DNA from: Psychroserpens ponticola
Lineage (GTDB): Bacteria > Bacteroidota > Bacteroidia > Flavobacteriales > Flavobacteriaceae
NCBI RefSeq assembly: GCF_023556315.2
Contig: NZ_CP116221.1
Span: 3,965,302-4,029,301 of the forward strand
Direction of reading: 5' to 3'
Length of the DNA stretch: 64,000 nt
A program made the translations under genes and the position numbers. The notes beneath the pieces are model-generated. The model had not been told where the DNA came from and searched no databases. It saw nothing but the letters and a program-made list of their open reading frames with translations. This document shows, in pieces, positions 26,249 to 36,810 of the stretch (position 1 is its first letter; every line of letters begins with the position of its first letter).

Positions 26249-28581
26249 TTACGTTTCGCTTCATTACCAAATTCATCAACAACTGTAATTAGATGTTCTC
26301 CAGCTTTTGGGACAATTGCTAATTCATGAATGTCTTTTGTTGTACCAACATAACGTTCATCTATATACCAATATACACTTGATTCAGGTTTTGAATGTGC
26401 AATTTTTAAAATCAAATCATTAGTGTCTCCATCAAAATCCTTAGGAAGAAATACGGAGTTATTTGTCTTTGGGTATATAAAATCCATTGCCACTTGATTT
26501 TCTCCCATACAATCCAATCGCAGTTTAGGTAATGGTTTATAAAACGGGTTTTTAGTTTTGTAGTAATAGGCTTTTAAAGGTGATAATACAAACCATGGTT
26601 TATGCTTAATAGCATTTAATTCTTCACAAGAGGAATTCACTTGATAGGTTTCAGTAGCATCTACATGAGCCAAAATGTGATATGGACAAGGTTCAGTTTT
26701 TAATCCGCTAATTTGAATATAAGTATCTTCAGTGTCATCACAAATAGAAGACGCTCGATGTCCACTTTTAGAACAAATAGTAGCCTGTTGCATTTCATCA
26801 AAAGGTTTCGCAAACCAATCGCTATTTGGTAAGATATCAAACACATCAAATAGAATTGGAGCAGCCGTTTGTACACCAACTAAACCTGGTCTTCCTTCAC
26901 CATCTGCATTACCAACCCAAACGCCAACAACATAATCTTTTGTGGTTCCAATTGCCCAAGCATCACGAAACCCGAAACTAGTTCCTGTTTTCCATGCGAT
27001 TTGTTTTGAGTCATCAAAAAACGCCCAACTTTCATCACCTTCAGGTCGATTTACTTTTTTTAAACTTTCATAAGTCAGATAGATGGAAGCAGCATCAAAT
27101 AAAGTTTTGTCTGTAGATTTCTTTCCGAAGTCGATACGTTTTGAAGCCATAAACGTTGGTTCAACAAATTCGTTAGTGTAATATTCACTTGAAGTTTCTG
27201 AAAAGTGATTCAATGTCGACGATAGTGCAGCATAACTTTTGCATAAATCCCAAAGATTACTTTCAGCACCACCAAGAATGAGCGATAATCCATAATGATT
27301 TGCATTATATTTTAAATCTTTAAGCTCTAATTGTTTTAAATAGTGATGAAATCTGTCCAACCCAAAATCTTGAAGCATTCTCACTGCTGGAACATTTAAG
27401 GAACGTGATAATGCTCGACTAGCTGGAACTACGCCATCGAATTCTTTATTAAAATTTTCAGGATTATAACTTCCAAATTGCGAAGGAATATCTGCAACCA
27501 AAGTGTTTGGTAACAAGTCTCCTGCATCTAGCATCGCTGCATATAAAAAGGGTTTTAAAATACTACCAGTACTTCGAGGTTTGTCAATAATATCCACATC
27601 TTTTTGATGTGTTCGATCTGTTGGTGAATTTCCTATATAAGCAAGTACTTCTCTAGTATGAACATCTAAAACCAACACAGCTGCATTATGAATTTCGTTT
27701 TGTTTTAGAATGTTATATTGGGTTTTTACAATGTGATTTACGCGTTCTTGAAGTTTGGTATCAATAGTTGTTTGTATGCGTTCACCTTTATTTTTTTGCG
27801 CCACTTTTTGTAGTAAATGCGGTGCAATTTGAGGCAACGCATATGGTTTTTTAGGTAAATCTTCAGCAATTGATAGCTCGTAAGTTAGTTTATCTATTAT
27901 CGTGTTTTCTAAAAGTTTTTTAAGTAAGTGATTCCGTTTTTCTAGTAATCGTTCTTGATTTTTTCCAGGATATATTAAACTTGGCGCATTTGGTAGTACA
28001 GCTAAAGTAGCACTTTCTGCCCAAGATAATTGATATGCATCTCTGTTAAAGTAACGCCAAGCTGCAGCATCTAATCCAACAACATTTCCGCCAAAAGGTG
28101 CATTGCTACTATAGTAGGCTAAAATATTTTCTTTAGAATCTCGGAATTCTAATCTGGAAGCTAAAATAATTTCTTTTAGTTTTTCTAGATAAGTTCTCGC
28201 TTGACCTTTTCTTGAAAGTCGAATCACTTGTTGTGTTAATGTACTTCCGCCACGTTTCACTTCGCCAGAACTGATATTATCTTTTAACGCCTTAAAAATT
28301 GAAACTGGATTAAAACCAGGATGCTTATAAAAGTATTCATCTTCAAACTGAACAATACACACTTTAAACTTTTCTGGAACACTATCATTGTGAGGAAAAC
28401 GCCATTGTCCATCAGATGCAATTTGTGCACCTAATAAGTCGTTGTTTTTAGACATAATAACTGTGGCTGTTGGATCTTTAAATAAGTCGTTTGGTAAACA
28501 AAAAAAATAGCAAATTAAAAGCACTCCAAGTACGATACTTTTCTTTTTATGAGTCTTTATAAAGTGGGTTAATCTGCGCAT
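26230..28581 (-). CDS. pbpC: Penicillin-binding protein 1C
   Basis: A 783-residue bifunctional peptidoglycan synthase of the PBP1C type. One membrane anchor lies at about residues 15-30. The GT51 glycosyltransferase domain (about 55-230) has QFEDEYFYKHPGFNP and RGGSTLTQQVIRL. The transpeptidase domain has the SxxK motif at S340-K343 (STGSILKPF) and KTG near residue 529 (AWKTGTSFGFRDA). The C-terminal 90 residues are the BiPBP_C domain ending in KISISE. Partner of alpha-2-macroglobulin, encoded nearby at 30940-36522. The stop codon overlaps a half REP-like unit. Confidence 0.95.
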   Translation of the reverse strand: MRRLTHFIKTHKKKSIVLGVLLICYFFCLPNDLFKDPTATVIMSKNNDLLGAQIASDGQWRFPHNDSVPEKFKVCIVQFEDEYFYKHPGFNPVSIFKALKDNISSGEVKRGGSTLTQQVIRLSRKGQARTYLEKLKEIILASRLEFRDSKENILAYYSSNAPFGGNVVGLDAAAWRYFNRDAYQLSWAESATLAVLPNAPSLIYPGKNQERLLEKRNHLLKKLLENTIIDKLTYELSIAEDLPKKPYALPQIAPHLLQKVAQKNKGERIQTTIDTKLQERVNHIVKTQYNILKQNEIHNAAVLVLDVHTREVLAYIGNSPTDRTHQKDVDIIDKPRSTGSILKPFLYAAMLDAGDLLPNTLVADIPSQFGSYNPENFNKEFDGVVPASRALSRSLNVPAVRMLQDFGLDRFHHYLKQLELKDLKYNANHYGLSLILGGAESNLWDLCKSYAALSSTLNHFSETSSEYYTNEFVEPTFMASKRIDFGKKSTDKTLFDAASIYLTYESLKKVNRPEGDESWAFFDDSKQIAWKTGTSFGFRDAWAIGTTKDYVVGVWVGNADGEGRPGLVGVQTAAPILFDVFDILPNSDWFAKPFDEMQQATICSKSGHRASSICDDTEDTYIQISGLKTEPCPYHILAHVDATETYQVNSSCEELNAIKHKPWFVLSPLKAYYYKTKNPFYKPLPKLRLDCMGENQVAMDFIYPKTNNSVFLPKDFDGDTNDLILKIAHSKPESSVYWYIDERYVGTTKDIHELAIVPKAGEHLITVVDEFGNEAKRKISISE

Positions 28582-28670
28582 TAGCTTTACTACAACGTTA
28601 TAGTTGTTAAATTGGTTTGTAAATTTAATATGATGTAATAATACTCATAATTTTCTGTCTATATTTAAAC

Positions 28671-30554
28671 GTGAAAAAGAATAAATTATATCTTAATATA
28701 ATCATAATTTTTTGTGTTTATTTCTCTTCAGAATGCACCTTTGCGCAATTAAGTTTTTGTCAAGGAAATTCTGGAGATTCAATTTTTGTTGAAGATTTTG
28801 GAACAGGTCTTTCAGATTCATCATTACCTGCAGGAACAACGACATATACTTATGCTAATGGAGGCGACCCAAATGATGGTTTGTACACAGTTTCAAGCAA
28901 TACAAATTACTTTGATTGGTTCAATATTCCAGACCATACACTTAGTGATTCTGATGGTAGGATGCTTGTTGTAAACTCTAGTTTTTCAGCAGGTGAGTTT
29001 TATAGAACAACCATTAATGGTTTGTGTGAAAATACGTCATATGAATTTTCATCATGGATTGTTAACTTAACACCACTTAATGGAGGTTGTGGAGCTGGAG
29101 TCATACCAGTAAATGTTAGATTTGAAATTTGGGATAACACAGATACAAATTTATTAGCTTCTGGAAATACAGGAAATATAGTAAGTACTAATTCTCCTAA
29201 TTGGCAACAATATGCTTTAGTTTTTCAAACGATTCCAAGTCAGACATCAGTCATTTTGAAAATGATTAATAATGGTTCTGGTGGCTGCGGAAATGATTTA
29301 GCCATCGATGATATTATTTTTAAAAGTTGTGGCGATTTTATTTCAACTACAGATCCTTCTAGTAATACGTTTGTGTCTTTTTGCAGTACAGAAATACCAT
29401 ATGCAACAATCTTAACAGCAACTCCAGATAATTCTGTTTTTAGTGATCATTTTTACCAATGGCAAGAAAGTTCTGATGAAATTAATTGGATAGATATTGT
29501 TGGAGCTACAAATGATAACTTAACTGTTTCAGGAGTTACAACAACAACGTATTACAGAGCCAAAGTGGCAGAGTTTGCAACAAACTTGAGTAATAATGAT
29601 TGCATAACTTTTTCGACAATATTTGAAGTATCTATTACGCAACTTCCCAATCCACCTACTTTAGAGTGTTGGCAAATGGCTACCATTAATAATGAGACTT
29701 GTAGTTGGGATATTTCTGGAACACAACCTGTACAACCTGATATTGAGTGTTGGCAAGCTACAACTTTTAATAATATCACATGTGATTGGGATATTACTGG
29801 CACACAACCAATAGAACCAACAGATTTAGAATGTTGGGAGAGTACGTTGTTTAATGAAACGGATTGTATTTGGGAAATCGTTGGTGAGCAGCCTATTGAT
29901 TATGTTGAGGAATTTGTACGTTTTTGTCAAAATGAAGAGGTTATATTGTATGCAGATACAAACTTAATAAACGCAACACATCTTTGGGATTCGGGAGAAA
30001 TCACAGAATTTATTACAGTTAATGCTCCAGGAATTTTTACAGTTGTTTCTACTGATGGTTGCTCAACAACTGAAAAAACAATAGTTGTAGAACAGTTAGA
30101 TCTACCTATAATTTTAAATGTTCAATCTGATGGAAATGAGATTGTTGTTACGACCACAAATGTTGATGATTTTGTGTATTCTTTAAATGGAATAAATTAT
30201 CAATCACATAATGTATTCTATGATATTTCAGGTGGTAAATACACGATTTATGTGAAACACATTGAGTGTGATGAGGTTGTTACAATTGAATTCCTTCATT
30301 TTTTTATTCCGAAATATTTTACACCTAATGGAGATGATTTTAACGACACCTTTGATTTAATAGGAATCGACTGTTTTTTATCATGGAAAGTACATGTTTT
30401 TGATCGCTATGGAAAACTCTTGTATTCTGCAGAAAACAGAGAAGTATCTTGGGACGGAATGTATCTTAACCAAGCTTTACCAACTTCAGATTATTGGTAT
30501 GTAATTACTATTGATGGACAAGAATTTAGAGGACACTTCACTTTAAAACGATAA
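28671..30554 (+). CDS. T9SS type B (CHU_C) sorting domain surface protein
   Basis: A 627-residue exported protein starting at GTG. Residues 1-26 are a signal peptide (ends CTFAQ). About 27-220 is a lectin-like domain with GNSGDSIFVEDFGTG near its start. About 329-415 contains three repeats of about 28 residues with the plan ECWQ..xFNx..CxWxIxGxQP. The last 80 residues are the T9SS type B/gliding C-terminal domain, with PKYFTPNGDDFNDTF and FDRYGKLLYS, which routes the protein across the outer membrane. Predicted adhesin; the ligand is unknown. It lies on the plus strand between two minus-strand genes. Confidence 0.88.
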   Translation: MKKNKLYLNIIIIFCVYFSSECTFAQLSFCQGNSGDSIFVEDFGTGLSDSSLPAGTTTYTYANGGDPNDGLYTVSSNTNYFDWFNIPDHTLSDSDGRMLVVNSSFSAGEFYRTTINGLCENTSYEFSSWIVNLTPLNGGCGAGVIPVNVRFEIWDNTDTNLLASGNTGNIVSTNSPNWQQYALVFQTIPSQTSVILKMINNGSGGCGNDLAIDDIIFKSCGDFISTTDPSSNTFVSFCSTEIPYATILTATPDNSVFSDHFYQWQESSDEINWIDIVGATNDNLTVSGVTTTTYYRAKVAEFATNLSNNDCITFSTIFEVSITQLPNPPTLECWQMATINNETCSWDISGTQPVQPDIECWQATTFNNITCDWDITGTQPIEPTDLECWESTLFNETDCIWEIVGEQPIDYVEEFVRFCQNEEVILYADTNLINATHLWDSGEITEFITVNAPGIFTVVSTDGCSTTEKTIVVEQLDLPIILNVQSDGNEIVVTTTNVDDFVYSLNGINYQSHNVFYDISGGKYTIYVKHIECDEVVTIEFLHFFIPKYFTPNGDDFNDTFDLIGIDCFLSWKVHVFDRYGKLLYSAENREVSWDGMYLNQALPTSDYWYVITIDGQEFRGHFTLKR

Positions 30555-30555
30555 G

Positions 30556-30867
30556 TTAGCTTTTAAAGAATTCATACTCTCGTTCCATTTTACAAATCCT
30601 AACTTTATACCAATTGTACCAATCTTGTCTGCCTTTTTGTTGTGCAATCAAATGATCACTTTGTTGTTTCCAGTTTTTAATAGCGTCTAAACTTTCCCAA
30701 TAACTAACTGTGATTCCAACAGAATCTCTAGCACTTTCAAGACCTAAAAAGCCTTCTTGAGTTTTTGCTAAAGCTTCCATTTGATTTGCCATCTCATCAT
30801 AGCCTTTTGTGTTTTCAGATTGTGTTGATGTGAAAATTACTGCGTAGTATGAGTTTTTGTTTTTCAT
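30556..30867 (-). CDS. Antibiotic biosynthesis monooxygenase (ABM) family protein
   Basis: A 103-residue ferredoxin-like dimeric alpha-beta-barrel protein: YYAVIFTSTQSENTKGYDEM, then AKTQEGFLGLESARD, ITVSYWESLDAIKNWKQQ and WYNWYKVRI. Members act as small monooxygenases or haem/quinone-linked proteins, but many have no known substrate. An upstream ATG at 30895-30897 would add ten lysine-rich residues; the homologous N-terminus starts at the ATG at 30867, which is preferred. Between the PBP1C and alpha-2-macroglobulin genes without obvious link to either. Confidence 0.85.
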   Translation of the reverse strand: MKNKNSYYAVIFTSTQSENTKGYDEMANQMEALAKTQEGFLGLESARDSVGITVSYWESLDAIKNWKQQSDHLIAQQKGRQDWYNWYKVRICKMEREYEFFKS

Positions 30868-30892
30868 TTTTTTTATGAATTTTATAAATGTC

Positions 30893-30920
30893 GTCATTCT
30901 GAACTTGTTTCAGAATCTCA
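30893..30920. repeat. REP-like unit (ABM to alpha-2-macroglobulin gap)
   Basis: GTCATTCTGAAC and GTTTCAGAATCTC form an imperfect palindrome related to the other TGTCATTC...GAATCTC units in the window. Confidence 0.5.
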
Positions 30921-30939
30921 CAAGTTATGTAGGAATATG

Positions 30940-33900
30940 TTACTTCTCAACCTCAATCCAACGTCCTTTAGTTCTCACAAAGAAATCATTATCATACATG
31001 GCTTCTGCTTGTGTTCCTGGTAAATAATAGTGTCCTAAGTACGCTGCATTTAGCATCACTGTAAAGACTTTTGTACCTTGACTACTTCCATTTTTCCCTA
31101 AATCGAAATAGAAATTCACACGATCATCTCTAATATCTGTATACCTTGCTGAACTTGTTGTTGTATCTCCAAAATCGGTAAAACGCGTGTTCACAATTTC
31201 CCATCCTGATGGGAAAATTTGAGTTAATGCAATATCATTTAAATACCTATTGTCTTTATTGCTTACACTTATTCTAGCCACAATATCCTGACCTTGTTGA
31301 AGTTTAGAGATATCCATACGATTTCCTTTTAAATCTGTATACATCACTGAGACTCCTAAACCTCTTTGTTCGGCTAATTCTTTTCCTAGTGGTAACTTCC
31401 CAGAATTTAGAACTCTTACATAAACTAAGTTACTTTCTGCATTTTCTAAAGTTATTGTATTTGATCCATCAACAATTGAAAGTTCGCGCTGAGCAATTGA
31501 ACTCTTGGTATCTATAGTTTCAGTTTTACCATTACAGGTGTATGCGAATTTCATGTTTTTTCCACCATTAGCTTCAACTAATTTAGCCATCGCTAAAAGA
31601 CTGTAGGCTGTCGTTTGCGTGCTCATCCAATAATCACTAGTTAAGTCTTTAGCTATTTCTTTAGAAAGCGCTCTTGCTTTTGGATTGTTAGTAATTATCA
31701 TAGTTTCAAGTGCCATTGCTCTATTTCGATTTACGGAACCATAAGTGTAATAATTATTATCTATTGGTCGAAAATCAATATTAGCAATTCTAGATAATTG
31801 CTCGCTTGCTTCCTTTTGTCCAGCTAAAGCATAAGCTGCTGCTAAACGCCATTTGGCTTCATTTGAAATTTCTTCAAATTCTCGTAAACGATTCATTGAA
31901 GCTAAATCTGGACTTCCAGCTAATGCCAAGGTATATAATCTGTAGGCTTGCGCTAAATCTGAATTGTATCGTCTATAGCTTGGTCTCCAATCTCGAGCAG
32001 CTTGTTTTTGATAACGCAACCAATTGCTCTTAAACGTTAATGGCAATACGAAGCCTTTCTTTTCGGCTTCAATCATAAAATGTCCAGCGTAACTTGTTCC
32101 CCAATCATTGGCTGAATTTTCTCCCATCCAATAACTTAAACCTCCATTTGGTCTTTGGAAATTTCCTAAACGTTTGATTCCATTTTCAATATTAGATTGA
32201 ATTTTTTGCTTCTTCTCATATTTTAAATCGAAGATATCTGTCAAGTACAACTGCGGAAACACGCCTGAAGTCGTTTGCTCTACACAACCATGAGGATAGC
32301 GAATTAAGTATTGTAAACGTTTAGAGAAATCCATTGGAGGAAGTGTTGAAAATTCAACGGTTGCAAAATTACTTCCAGGAACTCCAAAGGTTGAAAAATT
32401 CAATGTTTTAGTGGCATTTGCTTCTAGTTCTGCATTTTCAAATTTTGAAGTTATCGGATTCGGATTTACAACATCTAATTCTACTTTATAAGTCGATGTT
32501 TCTCCATTTCCAGTGGCAATGACTTCAACAGTATTTATGCCTTTTGCTTTGCTCACATCCAATTCAAAATAAGCCATTTGCTCATCAGGCTTTGGAAATG
32601 ATAACTGTTGTGTTGCATTACCAACCACTGAAATTCCATCACTTAATTTCAAACTCAAATTCACGTTTTTGACTTTAGATTCCATTGCAAAAACCGTTAT
32701 TGGAAGTGTTACTTTTTCACCAGGACTTAACTTACGTGGTAAGCTTGCTAAAACCATTAAAGGCTTTTTAACCTCTACAGATTTGTCAGTACTTCCATAA
32801 GCTTCCATTTTGTTATTTCCTGCAACGACCATTGTACGAACTGCACCAATATAATTTGGGAGTTTAATTACGTGTGATTTTCTTTCACCAGCTTCCAACT
32901 CAAAAGGTCCTAAATAGGTCACTACAGGTTTAAATCGATTTGCTTTTTTGTTTTTGCCTTTTGCAGCACTTCCATCACCACCAATGGCATAAACCTGATC
33001 GATACTTCCTGAATATGCACCAATAACATCATCAAAAATATCCCAAGTTTTGACACCTAGAGCTTCACGAGAATAGAATTCCTGCCATGCATTTGGTGTT
33101 TTAAATCGTGTTAAGTCTAATAATCCTTCTTCAACCATTGCGATTGTATAAGTCATAGATTTATTGTTTTTTTCGGAGACGAAGACTTCAAATTCTTGTT
33201 CTGGCCGTAAGACGCTTGCCATTCGTAATTCTGGTTCAAGAATCGTTTTTGGATCTTCGACTAGAATAGGAATCACACCATACAAACGAATAGGTAAATC
33301 GTTACTGGTTATCGCATGAGGTTGTAATAATGAGATGTTCAAAAACACATTTGGAGCCATTTCAGAGGTAATAGGAATCTCAACTTTAGTTTCACCTTTG
33401 GTGGTTTTTATCCATTTATATTCAAGAACATCTGAACCATTTTCAATACTCACTAATGCTCTTCCTTCATGACCTGACGGAAATTTTATCGTTGCTGTTT
33501 CACCAACATTGTATTTATCTTTATCTGAAGCAAATACTAACATTTTTGCTGCCTCTTTATCATTTCCTGCTGTAAATCCAGACCAGTTTTTGTAAAAATA
33601 AGCCGTTCGTCCAGTAGCATGACCACTCACAGGATCGTAAATTCTAATGAGGTAACGACCTCTATCATTTTCAGGAATTTTTATAGTAAATGCTGTTTTT
33701 CCATTAGCATCTGTTGATGCCTTTTGTTCAAGAATTGGTCTGTGGTAACTACTAGATACATAATTTGATAGATTGTCATAAGAGGAATTCCACCACCAAC
33801 GCCATTCTACTTTATAGACTTTAATTTCGAGGTTATCTCGTTTTACAGGTTGTCCGTTTTTATCAACAACTGCCAAGTCAAACGTTTGATTAGTATCAGT

Positions 33901-36522
33901 AAAATAAGATCCATAATAGTTGCCTTCAGGCGAATGTAAACCTACATAAGATTCATAAGGCGAATAGGTTTTTGTAAAGGCATCTAAAGAAAAATCACCT
34001 CCATTTTCAAAGGCTCTCACTAAAAACTGAGCATTTAGCATTCCAGGCGCATTTTTGCCAATATCTAGTTTTGTGTTGATGGTTGCTTTTCCATCGTCAT
34101 CGAGATTGCCTTCAAAGATATTGAGTTCTTCCGAATTAAACTGTCGTGTAGGATCTCTAAAAATGTAACCTTTAAAATTTTCAAAACTTGTATAAGATGT
34201 GCTAAATTTTGCTTTCACTTCAGCTTTGATGTTTTTTGCTGGAGCGCCATGTAACCATTTTACATCAAGCGTTCCGTTGAGAGGCTCTGTTGCTGAAAGG
34301 ATGTCATCTTCAAAATCTATTTTAATTTTAAGTCGGTTAGGTTTTACAGTTTCAATCTTTAATGCTTTATGGAATTGTGCGCCTCCAACAGATATTTTTG
34401 CGTTGTAATTTCCTGTTTTTCCTTCCGAAGAGGTTGGAACAATAAACTTATAAAAGTTGTTTAAGTTATTTGAAGTGACATTCTTATAAATCAACTTTCC
34501 GTTTGGATCAGTCACTTCTAATTTTACAGGATGACCTTCTGGAAGTTGATTTGCTTTGTCATTCAGCATAAAGGTTAAGAACAACGAATCTCCTGGTCGC
34601 CAAACGCCTCGTTCACCATAAATATAGCCTTTAAGTCCGCGTTGTAATTTGTTTCCAGAGACATCAAACTTACTTAAGGACAAAGAATTCCCATCAGTCA
34701 ATCTTAGATAACTTGTATTGTTGTCTTTTGAAACGATAGCAAAACTTGCATATTTATTGGCTTCAATCGTTGCTAGGCCTTCAGTATTTGTTAAAACCGA
34801 AGCAATTTCTTGCTGTTGAAAATTGAACAACTTGATAGTAGCTCCAGTTTCAGGATTAGTATTCAGAATATTAGTCACAGCAAAATAATAGGTATTATCT
34901 GCACCTTGTTTTGCAATCACGCCTAAGTTGGATGCTATTAGATTTTGAGATACAATTTTTCCACCATCATAATACGCATCATGACACGGATTGTCACGTT
35001 GCCTCCAATTGTAAGTGTAGTTTCGGTATCTGTAAGTCCGATTGTCCCAATATTCTTCTTCTTTTAAATCATCATCTTCAGTATTAGTATCTGCATAATC
35101 GTCATAATAGTAATCCTCTTCATAATAGTAGTCGTCGTATTCATCGTCTTCTGTTTCACTATTCGGATTTGCCTCACAATCAAACAAGGAGTAATTTTTG
35201 TTATAACTAAGCTCGACACGATAGATTGCTCCAGCATCAGCTTTAAAGAATTTTGATAAATCGATGCTATATGCTTTCCATTTTCCTGAATTTTCTGACG
35301 CAGTTTGTAACTGAATCGTTTGTTTAGCAATGCGACGACCAACGCGTTTGATTTCGTTTTGATTGTTGCTATTCATTGGATTATCCTGAAGAAATTGCAA
35401 AATATTATCTTCAAATATTTTAATCACTCGAACATCTACAGCACTCAGATTTACGGCTTCAAAATTGAATTTAAGATCGTTCGAATTTGGTAGAATAGTT
35501 CCATTACTAATCAAGCGAACCATTGGTTTAAGTTCTTCAAAAGAAATAACCTCAGAAAATGCGCTTTTAAGTTTATAACCATCTGTATTAGAAATGCCTT
35601 GAAAAATATCGACTTGAATATCACCAATTAATTTGCCTTCAGGATAGACTTTTAGGACATTTCCATCGACACTAAATTTTGGATTTTTTGAATTCTGAAT
35701 CGTTACTAAGCCATCAAAATTTTGTTGCTTTTGTAATGGATCTGAAAAGTTTATTGAAAGATATTGTTCAGGACTTTTAACAGATTCAACATTAATAATA
35801 GTAAAGTTATTAATACCAGGAATGGCCAACTTGTTCTCACCTTTATTTTTGGCTTTTATGGATTTACCATTCCATTTTACCAATATTTCAGAATCTTCAA
35901 CGAAACGATTAATACTATCAATTCTGAATTCAAAATACGTTGAGTTTTCAACCAACTCATTGAAATGAATGTTTAAAGACTTTCCATTTTGTGATGCTTC
36001 AACCAATGTTTTGGCATCATCAATTGAAATCATATCTGCCGATTTTATAACGGCTTCTAAGTATTGCCATTTTTTAGAATACGATTGTAAATCTTTAGTG
36101 TTCAGACTAAAACTAGGTGTGATTGTTTTAAATTGAAACACATAATCTTTGTAATTTTTTGACATATTTTGATAAATCTTATCAAGTTTCACCATAACTG
36201 TATACTCAGTAGCAGGTTCTAAATGTTCGTCAGGAGTAAATACCAAAGTATGCTTGTTTGAAGTTTTAAGTGAACCTTCAATATGAGGAGAAATCTTAAT
36301 AAGATCATCAGTGATTTCTTGTCCAACTTCCCAATCTTCAACATCTTTAGATAGGTTAATGGTAATAGGTTCTGTAACAGATTGCAATCCAGAAGTAGTA
36401 TAACTTATATAATCTCTAAATTTGAATAGGTTATCTGTCTCTTGAGTAATGCTGTCTTTTTTCTTGCAAGAAAACACAAGTGCTAGACATAATACAAATG
36501 TTGAAAATTGCTTTAGTTTCAT
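30940..36522 (-). CDS. Alpha-2-macroglobulin family lipoprotein (thioester type)
   Basis: An 1860-residue envelope protease trap. The lipobox LVFSC places the acylated cysteine at C19. The protein has macroglobulin-like beta domains, a bait region, and the thioester motif GCVEQ with C1413 and Q1416 in RYPHGCVEQTTSG; the following helical domain (PNGGLSYWMG, DWGTSYAGHFM) is the TED domain. Proteases that cut the bait are trapped covalently. In E. coli its homologue YfhM is encoded beside pbpC, as a periplasmic defence and repair pair. Unusual: an acidic and tyrosine-rich tract at about residues 450-505. Confidence 0.95.
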   Translation of the reverse strand: MKLKQFSTFVLCLALVFSCKKKDSITQETDNLFKFRDYISYTTSGLQSVTEPITINLSKDVEDWEVGQEITDDLIKISPHIEGSLKTSNKHTLVFTPDEHLEPATEYTVMVKLDKIYQNMSKNYKDYVFQFKTITPSFSLNTKDLQSYSKKWQYLEAVIKSADMISIDDAKTLVEASQNGKSLNIHFNELVENSTYFEFRIDSINRFVEDSEILVKWNGKSIKAKNKGENKLAIPGINNFTIINVESVKSPEQYLSINFSDPLQKQQNFDGLVTIQNSKNPKFSVDGNVLKVYPEGKLIGDIQVDIFQGISNTDGYKLKSAFSEVISFEELKPMVRLISNGTILPNSNDLKFNFEAVNLSAVDVRVIKIFEDNILQFLQDNPMNSNNQNEIKRVGRRIAKQTIQLQTASENSGKWKAYSIDLSKFFKADAGAIYRVELSYNKNYSLFDCEANPNSETEDDEYDDYYYEEDYYYDDYADTNTEDDDLKEEEYWDNRTYRYRNYTYNWRQRDNPCHDAYYDGGKIVSQNLIASNLGVIAKQGADNTYYFAVTNILNTNPETGATIKLFNFQQQEIASVLTNTEGLATIEANKYASFAIVSKDNNTSYLRLTDGNSLSLSKFDVSGNKLQRGLKGYIYGERGVWRPGDSLFLTFMLNDKANQLPEGHPVKLEVTDPNGKLIYKNVTSNNLNNFYKFIVPTSSEGKTGNYNAKISVGGAQFHKALKIETVKPNRLKIKIDFEDDILSATEPLNGTLDVKWLHGAPAKNIKAEVKAKFSTSYTSFENFKGYIFRDPTRQFNSEELNIFEGNLDDDGKATINTKLDIGKNAPGMLNAQFLVRAFENGGDFSLDAFTKTYSPYESYVGLHSPEGNYYGSYFTDTNQTFDLAVVDKNGQPVKRDNLEIKVYKVEWRWWWNSSYDNLSNYVSSSYHRPILEQKASTDANGKTAFTIKIPENDRGRYLIRIYDPVSGHATGRTAYFYKNWSGFTAGNDKEAAKMLVFASDKDKYNVGETATIKFPSGHEGRALVSIENGSDVLEYKWIKTTKGETKVEIPITSEMAPNVFLNISLLQPHAITSNDLPIRLYGVIPILVEDPKTILEPELRMASVLRPEQEFEVFVSEKNNKSMTYTIAMVEEGLLDLTRFKTPNAWQEFYSREALGVKTWDIFDDVIGAYSGSIDQVYAIGGDGSAAKGKNKKANRFKPVVTYLGPFELEAGERKSHVIKLPNYIGAVRTMVVAGNNKMEAYGSTDKSVEVKKPLMVLASLPRKLSPGEKVTLPITVFAMESKVKNVNLSLKLSDGISVVGNATQQLSFPKPDEQMAYFELDVSKAKGINTVEVIATGNGETSTYKVELDVVNPNPITSKFENAELEANATKTLNFSTFGVPGSNFATVEFSTLPPMDFSKRLQYLIRYPHGCVEQTTSGVFPQLYLTDIFDLKYEKKQKIQSNIENGIKRLGNFQRPNGGLSYWMGENSANDWGTSYAGHFMIEAEKKGFVLPLTFKSNWLRYQKQAARDWRPSYRRYNSDLAQAYRLYTLALAGSPDLASMNRLREFEEISNEAKWRLAAAYALAGQKEASEQLSRIANIDFRPIDNNYYTYGSVNRNRAMALETMIITNNPKARALSKEIAKDLTSDYWMSTQTTAYSLLAMAKLVEANGGKNMKFAYTCNGKTETIDTKSSIAQRELSIVDGSNTITLENAESNLVYVRVLNSGKLPLGKELAEQRGLGVSVMYTDLKGNRMDISKLQQGQDIVARISVSNKDNRYLNDIALTQIFPSGWEIVNTRFTDFGDTTTSSARYTDIRDDRVNFYFDLGKNGSSQGTKVFTVMLNAAYLGHYYLPGTQAEAMYDNDFFVRTKGRWIEVEK

Positions 36523-36810
36523 GGTTTAAGTAATATTTAATGGTTTGCCCTTAAAATTCAAACCATCTTTTTGATAGCTGAATACCCTAAAATTAAAGTA
36601 TTCTATCTATGTAAATCTATCCTTTTTGTTATGTGTTATTGATAAAATAGAATTCGTTAAGAATTAAGTAGTATTCGTTTCTTCCTCATCATCAGTAAGA
36701 ATTTATAAGTGCTTTAAAGTTACATTAATCAATAAATTACATCAAGTAAAACTGACATTTTATTAGTAACTTCGCGTCAAAATTTAATAATTCTTAAAAA
36801 ACAAGCATAT

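Noticed and set aside
36523..36810. tRNA or small RNA gene in the 288-base gap before the ALDH7 gene
   Set aside because: No cloverleaf, terminator or recognisable RNA structure was found; only AT-rich sequence is seen.
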